From NCBI RefSeq assembly GCF_004005565.1, contig NZ_SADD01000008.1, forward strand, positions 62,001 to 126,000: DNA of 64,000 bases. The letters are read 5' to 3'. This DNA is from Lujinxingia sediminis (lineage in GTDB: Bacteria; Myxococcota_A; Bradymonadia; Bradymonadales; Bradymonadaceae). Position numbers and translations under genes: made by a program. Shown here in pieces: positions 56,661 to 64,000 of this stretch (the first letter of the stretch is position 1; every line of letters starts with the position of its first letter). The notes under the pieces are model-generated. The model saw only the letters and a program-made list of their open reading frames with translations. It did not search any database and was not told where the DNA came from.

Positions 56661-58976
56661 TCAGTCGCTCTCATTGGCCATGGCCTCTTCTGGCACGTTG
56701 TCGGGGAAGAACTCGAAGGCCAGCGCGTTGTCCTTGACGCCGATCTGAGCCTCCCCGCCTTCTTGCAACGCTCCGAAGAGGATCTCCTCGGCCAGGGGCT
56801 GCTTGATATGCTCCTGGATGATTCGGGCCAGGGGGCGGGCTCCCAGTTTTTCATCGTAGCCACGGCTGGCCAGCCAGGCGCGGGCGTCGTCGTCGAGGGT
56901 GACACGGACGTTGCGATCGCTGAGTTGGAACTCCAGCTCGTCGATGAACTTGTCGACCACGCGCATGATCACGCTCTGGGGCAGAGGCTTAAAGACGATG
57001 ACTCCATCGAGGCGGTTTCGAAACTCGGGAGAGAAGGTCTTCTCCAGCGCTTTGCTGCTGCGCGAGAGGTCGAAGCGTTGGTTAAAGCCCACCACGTTCT
57101 GGACCATCTCATGGGCCCCGGCGTTGGAGGTCATGATCAAGATCACGTTGCGGAAGTCGGCTTCGCGGCCGTTATTGTCGGTGAGTTTGGCGTTATCCAT
57201 CACCTGCAAGAGCACGTTGAAGATGTCGGGGTGGGCCTTTTCGATCTCGTCGAGCAGGAGCACCGCATGCGGTGTCTTGCGGATGGCCTCGGTGAGCAGG
57301 CCGCCCTGGTCATAGCCGACGTAGCCGGGAGGCGCGCCGATGAGGCGGCTGACGGCGTGGCGCTCCATGTATTCGCTCATGTCGAAGCGGATAAAGCCGA
57401 TGCCCAGGGCCTGCGCCAGCTGCCGAGCAACCTCGGTCTTACCCACGCCGGTGGGGCCGGCGAAGACGAAGTTGCCCACGGGTTTGTCGGGGCGGGTAAG
57501 TCCGGCGCGGTTCATCTTGACGGCGGTGACCACCGCGTCGATGGCGTCGTCCTGACCGTAGACCGTCTCTTTGAGCGAGGCGCGCAGCTGATGGAGGCGA
57601 TCCTTCTCGCTGCCCTGAACCTTGAGCTGGGGGATACGGGCGATCTTGGCGACGACATCTTCGATGTGGTCGGCGTCGATGGTGTTGGAGGCCAGCTCGG
57701 CGCGGCGGATGCGATGGCGCGCGCCGGCTTCATCGATCACGTCGATGGCCTTATCGGGCAGCGCGCGCTCGGTGATATGCTTGGCGGCCAGATCGGCGGC
57801 CATGTCGATGGCCTCATCGGTATAGACCACATCGTGGAAGGCCTCGTAATGGCGTTTGAGCCCGCGCAAGATCTCGCGGGTCTCCTCGATGGTGGGCTCG
57901 ACGATGTCGATCTTCTGGAAGCGGCGGGCCAGGGCGCGATCGCGGTCAAAGCTCTTGCGGAACTCCTCGTGGGTGGTGGAGCCGATGCAGCGCAGAGAGC
58001 CGTCGCCCAGCGCCGGCTTGAGGATGTTGGAGGCGTCCATCGTTGAGCCGCTTGTGGCGCCGGCACCGACGATGGTGTGGATCTCGTCGATGAAAAGGAT
58101 GGCGTTTTTGCGTTTTTGCAACGCCTTGATCACCGCCTTGAGGCGCTGCTCAAACTGGCCGCGGAATTTGGTGCCGGCCAGAAGGCCGCCCAGGTCCAGC
58201 GACCAGATCTCGGCGTCTTCGAGCACCGAGGGCACCTGGCCGTGGGCGATGCGCCGGGCCAGCCCCTCGGCCACCGCGGTTTTGCCCACGCCCGGGTCGC
58301 CGACGAAGACCGGGTTGTTTTTGCGGCGTCGGCAGAGAACCTGGACGGTGCGTTCGATCTCGGAATCGCGACCGATCAGCGGGTCGATGCGGCCCTTCTT
58401 CGCCCGCTCGACCAGGTTGGTGCAGTAGCTCTCCAGCGGGTTCTGGACCCCGTCGGTGTCTTCCTCCTCGTCGATGCGCGGAGAGGAGGCATCGTCCCAG
58501 TCGGGCTCCTCATCAAAGGAGTCGCCGCTGCGCTCGTCTTCGTCCAGGCGGCTGACGCCGTGGCTGATGTAGGAGACGACATCGAGGCGGCTGACATTCT
58601 GGTTTTCCAGAAAGAAGACCGCGTGGCTATCCGGCTCGCTGAAGAGGGCGACGAGCACGTTGCCGCCGTTGACCTCGGTCTGGCCGGAGGAGCGCACGTG
58701 CATGATCGCGCGTTGCATCACCCGCTGAAAGGCCACCGTCTGCACCGGCTCGGCGCTGATATCGGCCGGCAGGCGGTCGAGGTTCTCTTCGAGAAAGCCG
58801 TCGAGATCGCGTGTAAGCCGGTCCACATCGGCGCCCACATGGCGAAGGATGCGGCGGGTGGTCTCGTCGTAGCATAAGACGTAGAGCAGGTGCTCTAAGG
58901 TGAGGTACTCGTGGCGGCGCTGCTTGGCCTCACGGACCGCCGCGAAGAGGGCGATTTCGAGATCTTTTTGAATCAT
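56661..58976 (-). CDS. clpA: ATP-dependent Clp protease ATP-binding subunit ClpA
   Basis: This AAA+ unfoldase feeds substrates into ClpP. The 771-residue protein has an N-domain (about 1-140) followed by an acidic linker. AAA domain 1 has Walker A GDPGVGKT near residue 225 and AAA domain 2 has GPTGVGKT near 505, with Walker B LLLDEIEKAHPD after it. The usual ClpP-contacting IGL loop position reads VGFNQ before the FSPEFRNRLD motif. There is no ClpB-type middle coiled coil, so ClpA rather than ClpB or ClpC. clpS lies 122 bp upstream on the same strand, the canonical pairing. Confidence 0.95.
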   Translation of the reverse strand: MIQKDLEIALFAAVREAKQRRHEYLTLEHLLYVLCYDETTRRILRHVGADVDRLTRDLDGFLEENLDRLPADISAEPVQTVAFQRVMQRAIMHVRSSGQTEVNGGNVLVALFSEPDSHAVFFLENQNVSRLDVVSYISHGVSRLDEDERSGDSFDEEPDWDDASSPRIDEEEDTDGVQNPLESYCTNLVERAKKGRIDPLIGRDSEIERTVQVLCRRRKNNPVFVGDPGVGKTAVAEGLARRIAHGQVPSVLEDAEIWSLDLGGLLAGTKFRGQFEQRLKAVIKALQKRKNAILFIDEIHTIVGAGATSGSTMDASNILKPALGDGSLRCIGSTTHEEFRKSFDRDRALARRFQKIDIVEPTIEETREILRGLKRHYEAFHDVVYTDEAIDMAADLAAKHITERALPDKAIDVIDEAGARHRIRRAELASNTIDADHIEDVVAKIARIPQLKVQGSEKDRLHQLRASLKETVYGQDDAIDAVVTAVKMNRAGLTRPDKPVGNFVFAGPTGVGKTEVARQLAQALGIGFIRFDMSEYMERHAVSRLIGAPPGYVGYDQGGLLTEAIRKTPHAVLLLDEIEKAHPDIFNVLLQVMDNAKLTDNNGREADFRNVILIMTSNAGAHEMVQNVVGFNQRFDLSRSSKALEKTFSPEFRNRLDGVIVFKPLPQSVIMRVVDKFIDELEFQLSDRNVRVTLDDDARAWLASRGYDEKLGARPLARIIQEHIKQPLAEEILFGALQEGGEAQIGVKDNALAFEFFPDNVPEEAMANESD

Positions 58977-59098
58977 GACCTAAGGCTCCGGCGAGAGGAC
59001 CGCAAAGGGGTAGAGGATGGTCTCTAAGGCGCAGCACACTCCGCCTTAATGATGATAAGGGACGGCTAAACACAGCGACAGCGTGGGCTTGGTAAAGG

Positions 59099-59425
59099 CT
59101 ACTCCGGCTCCATGGTGACCATCAGCGGATGCCCCTGGCGTCGGGCCAGGGCGATGGTCGTCTCCAGCTTGGTCTCGGCAACCTCTCGGGGGTAGATGCC
59201 TGCGACGCCACTGCCGTGGTTGTGCACACGCAACATGATCTGGGCGCTCTCGGCGGGGCTTTTGTGAAAGACCTGTTCCAGAATCTCAACGACAAACTCC
59301 ATGGTGGTGTAGTTGTCGTTATGAAAGATCACCTTGAAGAGCCGGGGTTTTTTGAGCCGGGTTTTCTTCTCGGTAACAACATCATGATCCCAATCGTGCT
59401 GACTCAATTGCTTACTCCCATGCAT
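59099..59425 (-). CDS. clpS: ATP-dependent Clp protease adaptor ClpS
   Basis: ClpS delivers N-degron substrates to ClpA. The 108-residue protein has the family core: FKVIFHNDNYTTMEFVVEIL (from about residue 30), AESAQIMLRVHNHGSGVAG and a C-terminal EPE. The Asn-Asp-Asp/Tyr pocket residues in FHNDNYT and the later His fit N-end residue binding. ATG 59425 lacks a ribosome binding site. An in-frame TTG at 59407 has GGGAG 8 nt upstream and may be the true start, giving MSQHDWDHDV. It lies directly upstream of clpA. Confidence 0.94.
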   Translation of the reverse strand: MHGSKQLSQHDWDHDVVTEKKTRLKKPRLFKVIFHNDNYTTMEFVVEILEQVFHKSPAESAQIMLRVHNHGSGVAGIYPREVAETKLETTIALARRQGHPLMVTMEPE

Positions 59426-59721
59426 GCCAGGGTGTGCGCTGAGGGGCTAAAAACCTGGCGACAAAAGCCACAGCGGTCAGAAAGCTCATCAGGACACCTT
59501 CGGGTCGACGACGTCGCACGTCGTGTGCGCCACGTTCAGGATGCGCGAGCTGCGGGCGCACCGGGGCGGGTGTGAAGGTTCGTTTCCTCCCCGATCCTGT
59601 CTTGTCGTTGGCGTCGCTGGCCCTTACTTACAAAGCTAAGCGCCGTTGCCACGACTGAAAGGCCGGAGCGACCCTAAAGACGCACCTACTCGGCTGACCT
59701 AACCAGGTGGAGGTATCGATT

Positions 59722-60327
59722 ATGCCGCAACAAGCTGTGCTGCCCTTTGACGACCCTTTTGAGTGGTTCGACGCCTGGTTTGACCAGGCCCGCCAGAGCA
59801 CGATGATCGAGCCCACGGCGATGAGCCTGGCGACGGTTGACGCCGACGGGCAGCCTTCGCTGCGCATTGTGTTGCTCAAGGGAGTCGACCGCAAGGGCTT
59901 TGTCTTCTACACCAACCTGCAGAGCAGGAAGGGGCGCGAGCTGCTTGTTGAGCCGCGCTGCGCGCTGACCTTCTTCTGGCCTCAGCTCGGGCGCCAGGTG
60001 CGCGTGGAGGGTGTCGCGCAGGCGGTCGAAGACGCTGAGGCTGACGCCTACTTCGCCAGCCGCTCCCGGGAAAGCCAGCTGGGAGCCTGGGCTTCGCAGC
60101 AGAGCCGCGAGCTGGCCTCGCGCGCCGCGCTCGAAGCGGCACTCGCCGAGGTCACTGCCCGCTTTGAGGGCCAACCGGTGACTCGCCCCCCGCACTGGTC
60201 GGGGATGCGGGTGGTACCCACGCGCATCGAGTTCTGGCAGGCCGGAGACGCGCGCCTTCACGATCGCTGGGAGTTTGTGCGCGGCGAGCCCGAGATGCCC
60301 TTTGAATGCCACCGGCTCTTTCCTTAA
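59722..60327 (+). CDS. pdxH: Pyridoxamine 5'-phosphate oxidase
   Basis: This FMN enzyme oxidises pyridoxine or pyridoxamine 5'-phosphate to pyridoxal 5'-phosphate. The 201-residue protein shows AMSLATVDADGQPSLRIVLL near residue 35, then KGFVFYTNLQSRKG (FMN-binding) and FFWPQLGRQVRVEG. The signature PPHWSGMRVVPTRIEFWQ is near 160 and the C-terminal RLHDRWEF follows. GGTGGAGG 8 nt upstream fixes ATG 59722; a GTG at 59707 is in frame but less likely. It is divergent from clpS. Confidence 0.95.
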   Translation: MPQQAVLPFDDPFEWFDAWFDQARQSTMIEPTAMSLATVDADGQPSLRIVLLKGVDRKGFVFYTNLQSRKGRELLVEPRCALTFFWPQLGRQVRVEGVAQAVEDAEADAYFASRSRESQLGAWASQQSRELASRAALEAALAEVTARFEGQPVTRPPHWSGMRVVPTRIEFWQAGDARLHDRWEFVRGEPEMPFECHRLFP

Positions 60328-60487
60328 GCGTCGGCGTCGGCGTTGACCCGAGCCCGGGGGGACGTTAGGTTTGGCGCGTTCTTCACCATGATGCCGCGCA
60401 TGCTGCGTTCTCCCTCTTTGAGGCAGGATGTTGGCGACGCGGTGTGGACCTTGAACATACGAGAGCCGGGCAGCCCGGAGGGCGATG

Positions 60488-61561
60488 ATGAGTCAGATGC
60501 AATCGAAGGGAAGTTACATGAAAGAAGCCGTCTCGCTTCTGGGCGCGACGGTGCCACTTCTGGGGCTGAATGCGGCGGTTTATGCCGGATTCTTTCTGGT
60601 GGCGGTGATCTGGTTTGCGATCTGGGGGGCGATCGCCTTCTTTGTGTCCAAGCTGGTGCCGATCGCCGGGGTGATCTGCGTCATCTTTGCGATGGGGGCC
60701 GGCGGATTTGCCTGGCGCATGGCGCGGCGCTACCTGCTCTACATGGTCAAGGGCGCGCATATCGCGGCGATGACCGAGGTGCTGCTGGGCCGAGATGTGC
60801 CCAAAGGCCCCGGCCAGATCCAGTACGCCCGCGACATTGTCACCACATACTTTAAAGACGTCTCGGTACTCTTCGGGCTCGACGCGTTGATCAATGGCAC
60901 GGTCAAAGCGTTTACCAATACGTTCGTGCGCATCATCAACTTCATCCCGCTGCCCGGCGACTTCCGAAAGCTCATTCGCATCGTGCAGGGGATCATCAAC
61001 CGCTCGCTCTCGTATGTGGACGAAGCGATCCTGAGTTATGCCATCGCGCAGCGTGAGGAGAACGTCTGGAACAGCGCGCGCCATGGCATCGTGCTCTACG
61101 GCCAGAGTTATAAGCCGATCCTCTTTACGACGCTCAAAGCCTGGCTTCTGGGCAAGGTCTTCGGGGGGATCTTCTTTATTATGATCATCGTGCCCGGCCT
61201 GTTCATCTCCAGCCTGCTGGGGCCGGAGTGGGAGTCGATCGCTTTTATGATCGCTCTGGTGCTGGCGGTGGTCGGCGGACGCCTGCTGGAGCTGGCGTTT
61301 TATGAGCCCTTCGCGCTGGCGTACACGATCGTGACCTACCACCGTGAGATCGCCGGCAAGCAGCCCGATCCGGAGTGGGACCGGAAGTTGCAGAGCGCCA
61401 GTGAGGCGTTCCGCAACCTCATCGGCAAGGCCAAAGAAGCCGGGCTTAAGGCTGGCGACCAGGTCTCGCTTCCCGCGCCGGCGCCTGCTACGGCGCCCGC
61501 CGGCATGCAGCAGCCCGCCGACCCGCAGAAGACCAACCCCCCGGGCGGCGCCAACTGGTGA
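60488..61561 (+). CDS. Polytopic membrane protein of unknown function
   Basis: This 357-residue inner-membrane protein has two closely spaced N-terminal helices (about 25-75), an amphipathic central region (about 100-205) and two C-terminal helices (about 225-275). The cytoplasmic tail is rich in Pro, Ala and Gln. The centre contains RIINFIPLPGDFRKLIRIV and YVDEAILSYAI, which look like conserved motifs but which I cannot place. GGAGG lies 6 nt before ATG 60488; ATG 60485 is closer. No neighbour is clearly linked. Confidence 0.75.
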   Translation: MSQMQSKGSYMKEAVSLLGATVPLLGLNAAVYAGFFLVAVIWFAIWGAIAFFVSKLVPIAGVICVIFAMGAGGFAWRMARRYLLYMVKGAHIAAMTEVLLGRDVPKGPGQIQYARDIVTTYFKDVSVLFGLDALINGTVKAFTNTFVRIINFIPLPGDFRKLIRIVQGIINRSLSYVDEAILSYAIAQREENVWNSARHGIVLYGQSYKPILFTTLKAWLLGKVFGGIFFIMIIVPGLFISSLLGPEWESIAFMIALVLAVVGGRLLELAFYEPFALAYTIVTYHREIAGKQPDPEWDRKLQSASEAFRNLIGKAKEAGLKAGDQVSLPAPAPATAPAGMQQPADPQKTNPPGGANW

Positions 61562-61833
61562 GGTCCCAGAGGCCTTCTTTCAGCCTCAGTGCCGCCAGGC
61601 TGAGCTCGATTTTGAGCCTGCGAGAGCGCTGAGCGCACCAGGGGCATCAGCAAAGGGCGCGCGCGGAATGCGAGGCGCCCTTTGCCCGTTGTTAGGCCGC
61701 TTCGAGTGGTGTAACCCAGAGCCATCTTCAAACACGGCGCTCGGCTGCGGGCCGGCGCCGAACTTCGCGCCCATCCTTACCCTTGCGCGCCGCGCCGCCT
61801 CCCGTGGCCGCGGCGCTCAGCCCAGGAGATTGT

Positions 61834-63096
61834 ATGAAACCCCTTAAGCGCATCTTTGTGGTCGGCGGTGAGCTGTCGACCTTTATCGGTAAAGGCCACC
61901 CGGACTTTGTGTGGAAGAAGCACCCGGACTTCGGCAAGCGCGAGAACCCCTCCCTGGAAGACTACCTGAGCCAGGCCATCAACGGCGCGCTGGAGAAGAC
62001 GGGCGTGGACGCCGAAGCCATCGACCGCGGCTTTGTCGGTAACTTCGCCGGCGAGCTCTTCAACTCTCAGGGGCACCTGGGCGCGATGGCCGTGCGTGCC
62101 AATGAGAAGCTGGTGGGCAAGCCCTTTACCCGTCTGGAAGGCGCGTGCGCCTCCGGAGGCCTGGCGATCCTCTCGGCAATGGACGCGCTCCACGCCGGGA
62201 GCGACGTGGTCATGGCTGTGGGCGCTGAGGTTCAGACCACGGTCAGCGCCCGCGAAGGCGCCGGTTATCTGGCGCGCGCCTCGCACTGGGAGGAGGAGCG
62301 CTCCATCGATGAGTTTACCTTCCCGGCGATGTTTGCTCGCCGCGCCAAGCACTACAAAGAAGCGTTCGGCGTGACCGACGAAGACATCGCGCATGTCACG
62401 GTCAAAGCCTACGAGAACGCCAACAAGAACCCCAAAGCCCACATGAGCAAGGTGAGCTGGGATCTGGAGAGCGCCTCGACGCCCGGCGACCGCAACCCGG
62501 CGTTTCTGGGCAACGAGGAACTCAAGCCCCACCTCAAGGTCTCGGATTGCTCGCAGGTCAGCGACGGCGGCGCCGCGGTGATCCTGGCAACCGAAGAAGG
62601 TCTGAAAAAGCTGGGCAAGAAGCCCGAAGACTGCATCGAGGTGCTGGCGTACGCCCAGGCGACAAGCCCGCTGGGGCAGGTCAAAGATTATACCGTGCTT
62701 GACAACACGAAGATGGCCGCTGACCAGGTCTACGCCGACGCCGGGATCACCCCGGAGCAGGTGCAGGTTGCCGAGGTCCACGACTGCTTCGCGGTCACCG
62801 AGCTCCTGATGTACGAAGCGCTCGGCTTTGCCGAGAAGGGCAAAGGCGCCGAGCTCGCCCGCGCCGGGGAGACCGGCCTTACGGGCAAGATTCCGGTGAA
62901 CACCGGCGGTGGTCTGCTGGCGTTCGGCCATCCGGTAGGTGCCACGGGCGTGAAGCAGCTTCTGGAGATCTACCGCCAGATGAAAGGGCAGTGCGGCGAC
63001 TACCAGCTTGCTGAGCGCCCGGAGATCGGCCTGACGGCAAATATGGGCGGCGACGACCGCACGACGGTGTGCATCGCCCTTAAGGATGTGCGCTAA
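61834..63096 (+). CDS. Thiolase-family acetyl-CoA acetyltransferase
   Basis: This 420-residue thiolase-fold enzyme condenses or cleaves acyl-CoA. The catalytic cysteine sits in EGACASGGLAI near residue 105, and catalytic His residues are in HDCFAVTE near 318 and GHPVGATG near 368. The end, NMGGDDRTTVCIAL, lacks the C-terminal GGG loop with the second Cys of classical thiolases, pointing to the SCP2/archaeal-type subgroup. AGGAG lies 6 nt before ATG 61834. It could supply acetoacetyl-CoA to the mevalonate pathway or serve fatty-acid breakdown. Followed by a terminator. Confidence 0.88.
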   Translation: MKPLKRIFVVGGELSTFIGKGHPDFVWKKHPDFGKRENPSLEDYLSQAINGALEKTGVDAEAIDRGFVGNFAGELFNSQGHLGAMAVRANEKLVGKPFTRLEGACASGGLAILSAMDALHAGSDVVMAVGAEVQTTVSAREGAGYLARASHWEEERSIDEFTFPAMFARRAKHYKEAFGVTDEDIAHVTVKAYENANKNPKAHMSKVSWDLESASTPGDRNPAFLGNEELKPHLKVSDCSQVSDGGAAVILATEEGLKKLGKKPEDCIEVLAYAQATSPLGQVKDYTVLDNTKMAADQVYADAGITPEQVQVAEVHDCFAVTELLMYEALGFAEKGKGAELARAGETGLTGKIPVNTGGGLLAFGHPVGATGVKQLLEIYRQMKGQCGDYQLAERPEIGLTANMGGDDRTTVCIALKDVR

Positions 63097-63121
63097 GACG
63101 GTGTTTTGATTGTCTGAAGAT

Positions 63122-63159
63122 CAAAAAGCCCCGATGTCTCAGGACATCGGGGCTTTTTT
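63122..63159. terminator. Bidirectional intrinsic terminator after the thiolase gene
   Basis: GCCCCGATGTC-TCAG-GACATCGGGGC is flanked by AAAAA and TTTTTT, between convergent genes. Confidence 0.92.
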
Positions 63160-63210
63160 GGCTCTGTCGATGCGAGCATCGCAGGTTGCCGTCCGCAGGT
63201 GGTGGCGAGC

Positions 63211-63972
63211 TCAGTGCTGGCGCGCGCGCCAGCCGGCGATCAGGCGCTCGGCGTGGGCGCGGGCGCCGGGGGTGTCGACGTCTTGCCAGAGGCGCGGGCC
63301 GATGTCCCAGAAGCCAAAGGTGGCGTCGGCGTGCAGCGCGCGCACCGCGTCAGAGGTGGAGCAGTCGCCGCGGCGCTCGCGGGCGTCGAGGAGTGCGTTG
63401 ACAAAGCCTTTATCGCACCAGAAAAGCCCGGCATCGACCGCGTCAAAACGCGTGAGTTCTTTGCCGATGGCGAAGTCTCCGGCGTCCATCGCCAGCTTGG
63501 TGGCGTCGGGCATATCGAAGATCGTCTCAAGTTTGCGGTCGATCATCAGCGCGCCCTGCCAGGCTGAGGGCCGCTCGGCATCAAAGGTGCGCAGGTCGTC
63601 GAAGAGGGCGGGCTCAAAGAGGTGGTCGCTCATCGTAAGCCAGAAGGGGCCCGGCACCGCGGCGTCTCGGAGTGCGGCGGCGCCCACCAGCACCGAGGAG
63701 CCATTCTGGCCCTCATAATTCGGGTTGAAGGCGCAGTGAACGCGCATACCTTCGGGCAACTCAATGCTTTGAAGTGCGTTTTCCAGGCCCTGATGCGCAT
63801 AGCCGGTGACGACGACCACATCCGTCACGCCCAGCTGATTCAGGCCGGCCAGGTGGTGGTCGATCATGGGTCGGCCGCCTACCTCCGCCAGCAGTTTGTA
63901 GCCCTCCTCGGCGTTGAGGCGGCTGCCAAAGCCTGCAGCTAGAATGACGGCGGCGCGGGTGGACTGGGGCAT
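63211..63972 (-). CDS. Sugar/inositol-phosphate nucleotidyltransferase (IPCT-like)
   Basis: This 253-residue protein has the nucleotidyltransferase fold. The N-terminal ILAAGFGSRL and KLLAEVGGRPMIDHHL motifs are followed by TMSDHLFEP near residue 110, which contains the metal-binding Asp in the SDH form seen in inositol-1-phosphate cytidylyltransferases (IPCT) of the dialkylether/phosphoinositol type. Other small-sugar cytidylyltransferases are possible. ATG 63972 is preferred over GTG 63990; neither has a strong ribosome binding site. No partner CDP-alcohol phosphotransferase is in view. Confidence 0.8.
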   Translation of the reverse strand: MPQSTRAAVILAAGFGSRLNAEEGYKLLAEVGGRPMIDHHLAGLNQLGVTDVVVVTGYAHQGLENALQSIELPEGMRVHCAFNPNYEGQNGSSVLVGAAALRDAAVPGPFWLTMSDHLFEPALFDDLRTFDAERPSAWQGALMIDRKLETIFDMPDATKLAMDAGDFAIGKELTRFDAVDAGLFWCDKGFVNALLDARERRGDCSTSDAVRALHADATFGFWDIGPRLWQDVDTPGARAHAERLIAGWRARQH

Positions 63973-64000
63973 GGCGTACTCAACAGGCACAGGGAATCGT

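Overview
The window is GC-rich and densely packed. It looks like chromosomal DNA of a predatory or surface-living member of the Myxococcota/Bradymonadota group (the former Deltaproteobacteria). This is inferred from gene content, not from a marker gene. The evidence is a pilMNOPQ operon, a MYXO-CTERM-like C-terminal tail, Cys-rich and IgGFc-binding-type lipoproteins, a DUF6178 protein, a large Ser/Thr kinase-AAA-TPR regulator, a class I lysyl-tRNA synthetase, a mevalonate-pathway kinase and a LysC-LysA fusion. I saw no rRNA, tRNA, CRISPR array, transposase or prophage. Base composition looks even throughout, so this reads as core chromosome with many lineage-specific genes.

Layout. At 1-75 (minus) is the N-terminus of a DksA-type protein. 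Positions 561-8100 hold the type IV pilus assembly operon pilM-N-O-P-Q, whose PilQ carries a very long coiled coil, plus a trailing lipoprotein. Positions 8101-8709 are a non-coding stretch with two strong terminators and a 36-bp tandem repeat. An acyl-CoA synthetase (minus) is followed by an EpmA-like ligase, class I LysRS and a DUF6178 protein (10729-15676). A SpoIID-domain surface protein (15956-17686) converges on a three-gene minus-strand operon (17776-20353) that encodes a protein resembling the V/A-type rotary ATPase B subunit and two unknown proteins. Positions 20662-27438 carry an inner-membrane protein, an IgGFc-binding-type lipoprotein and a 1248-residue kinase-ATPase-TPR protein. 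Positions 27488-33521 carry a possible Roadblock-type protein, an outer-membrane barrel, a DUF547 lipoprotein, an M15/VanY-like peptidase divergent from a retropepsin-like protease, and a cold-shock-domain protein.

Positions 33897-40098 form a plus-strand envelope and signalling block: a small membrane protein, TolQ/ExbB, TolR/ExbD, an FtsB-like protein with an ExbD-like tail, a GAF-GAF-GGDEF diguanylate cyclase and a PIN-PhoH ATPase. A 1116-residue modular lipoprotein and a leucine dehydrogenase lie on the minus strand (40431-45159). After them come a zinc-ribbon/pseudokinase/SUMF1-fold protein, the bifunctional aspartokinase-diaminopimelate decarboxylase and an HTTM-type membrane protein. 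The right end is mostly metabolism and proteostasis: sdhCAB, a phosphomevalonate-kinase-like GHMP kinase, clpS-clpA, pdxH, a membrane protein, a thiolase and a sugar/inositol-phosphate cytidylyltransferase-like protein.

The most interesting leads are the PilQ coiled-coil insertion, the degenerate rotary-ATPase-like operon, the FtsB-ExbD hybrid next to tolQR, the SUMF1-fold protein without the FGE cysteine pair, and an intergenic inverted-repeat family (TGACCGTGGGTCA) seen at three gene ends. No complete new defence or mobile system is evident. Start codons were chosen by Shine-Dalgarno position and signal-peptide placement, and several differ from the longest open frame.
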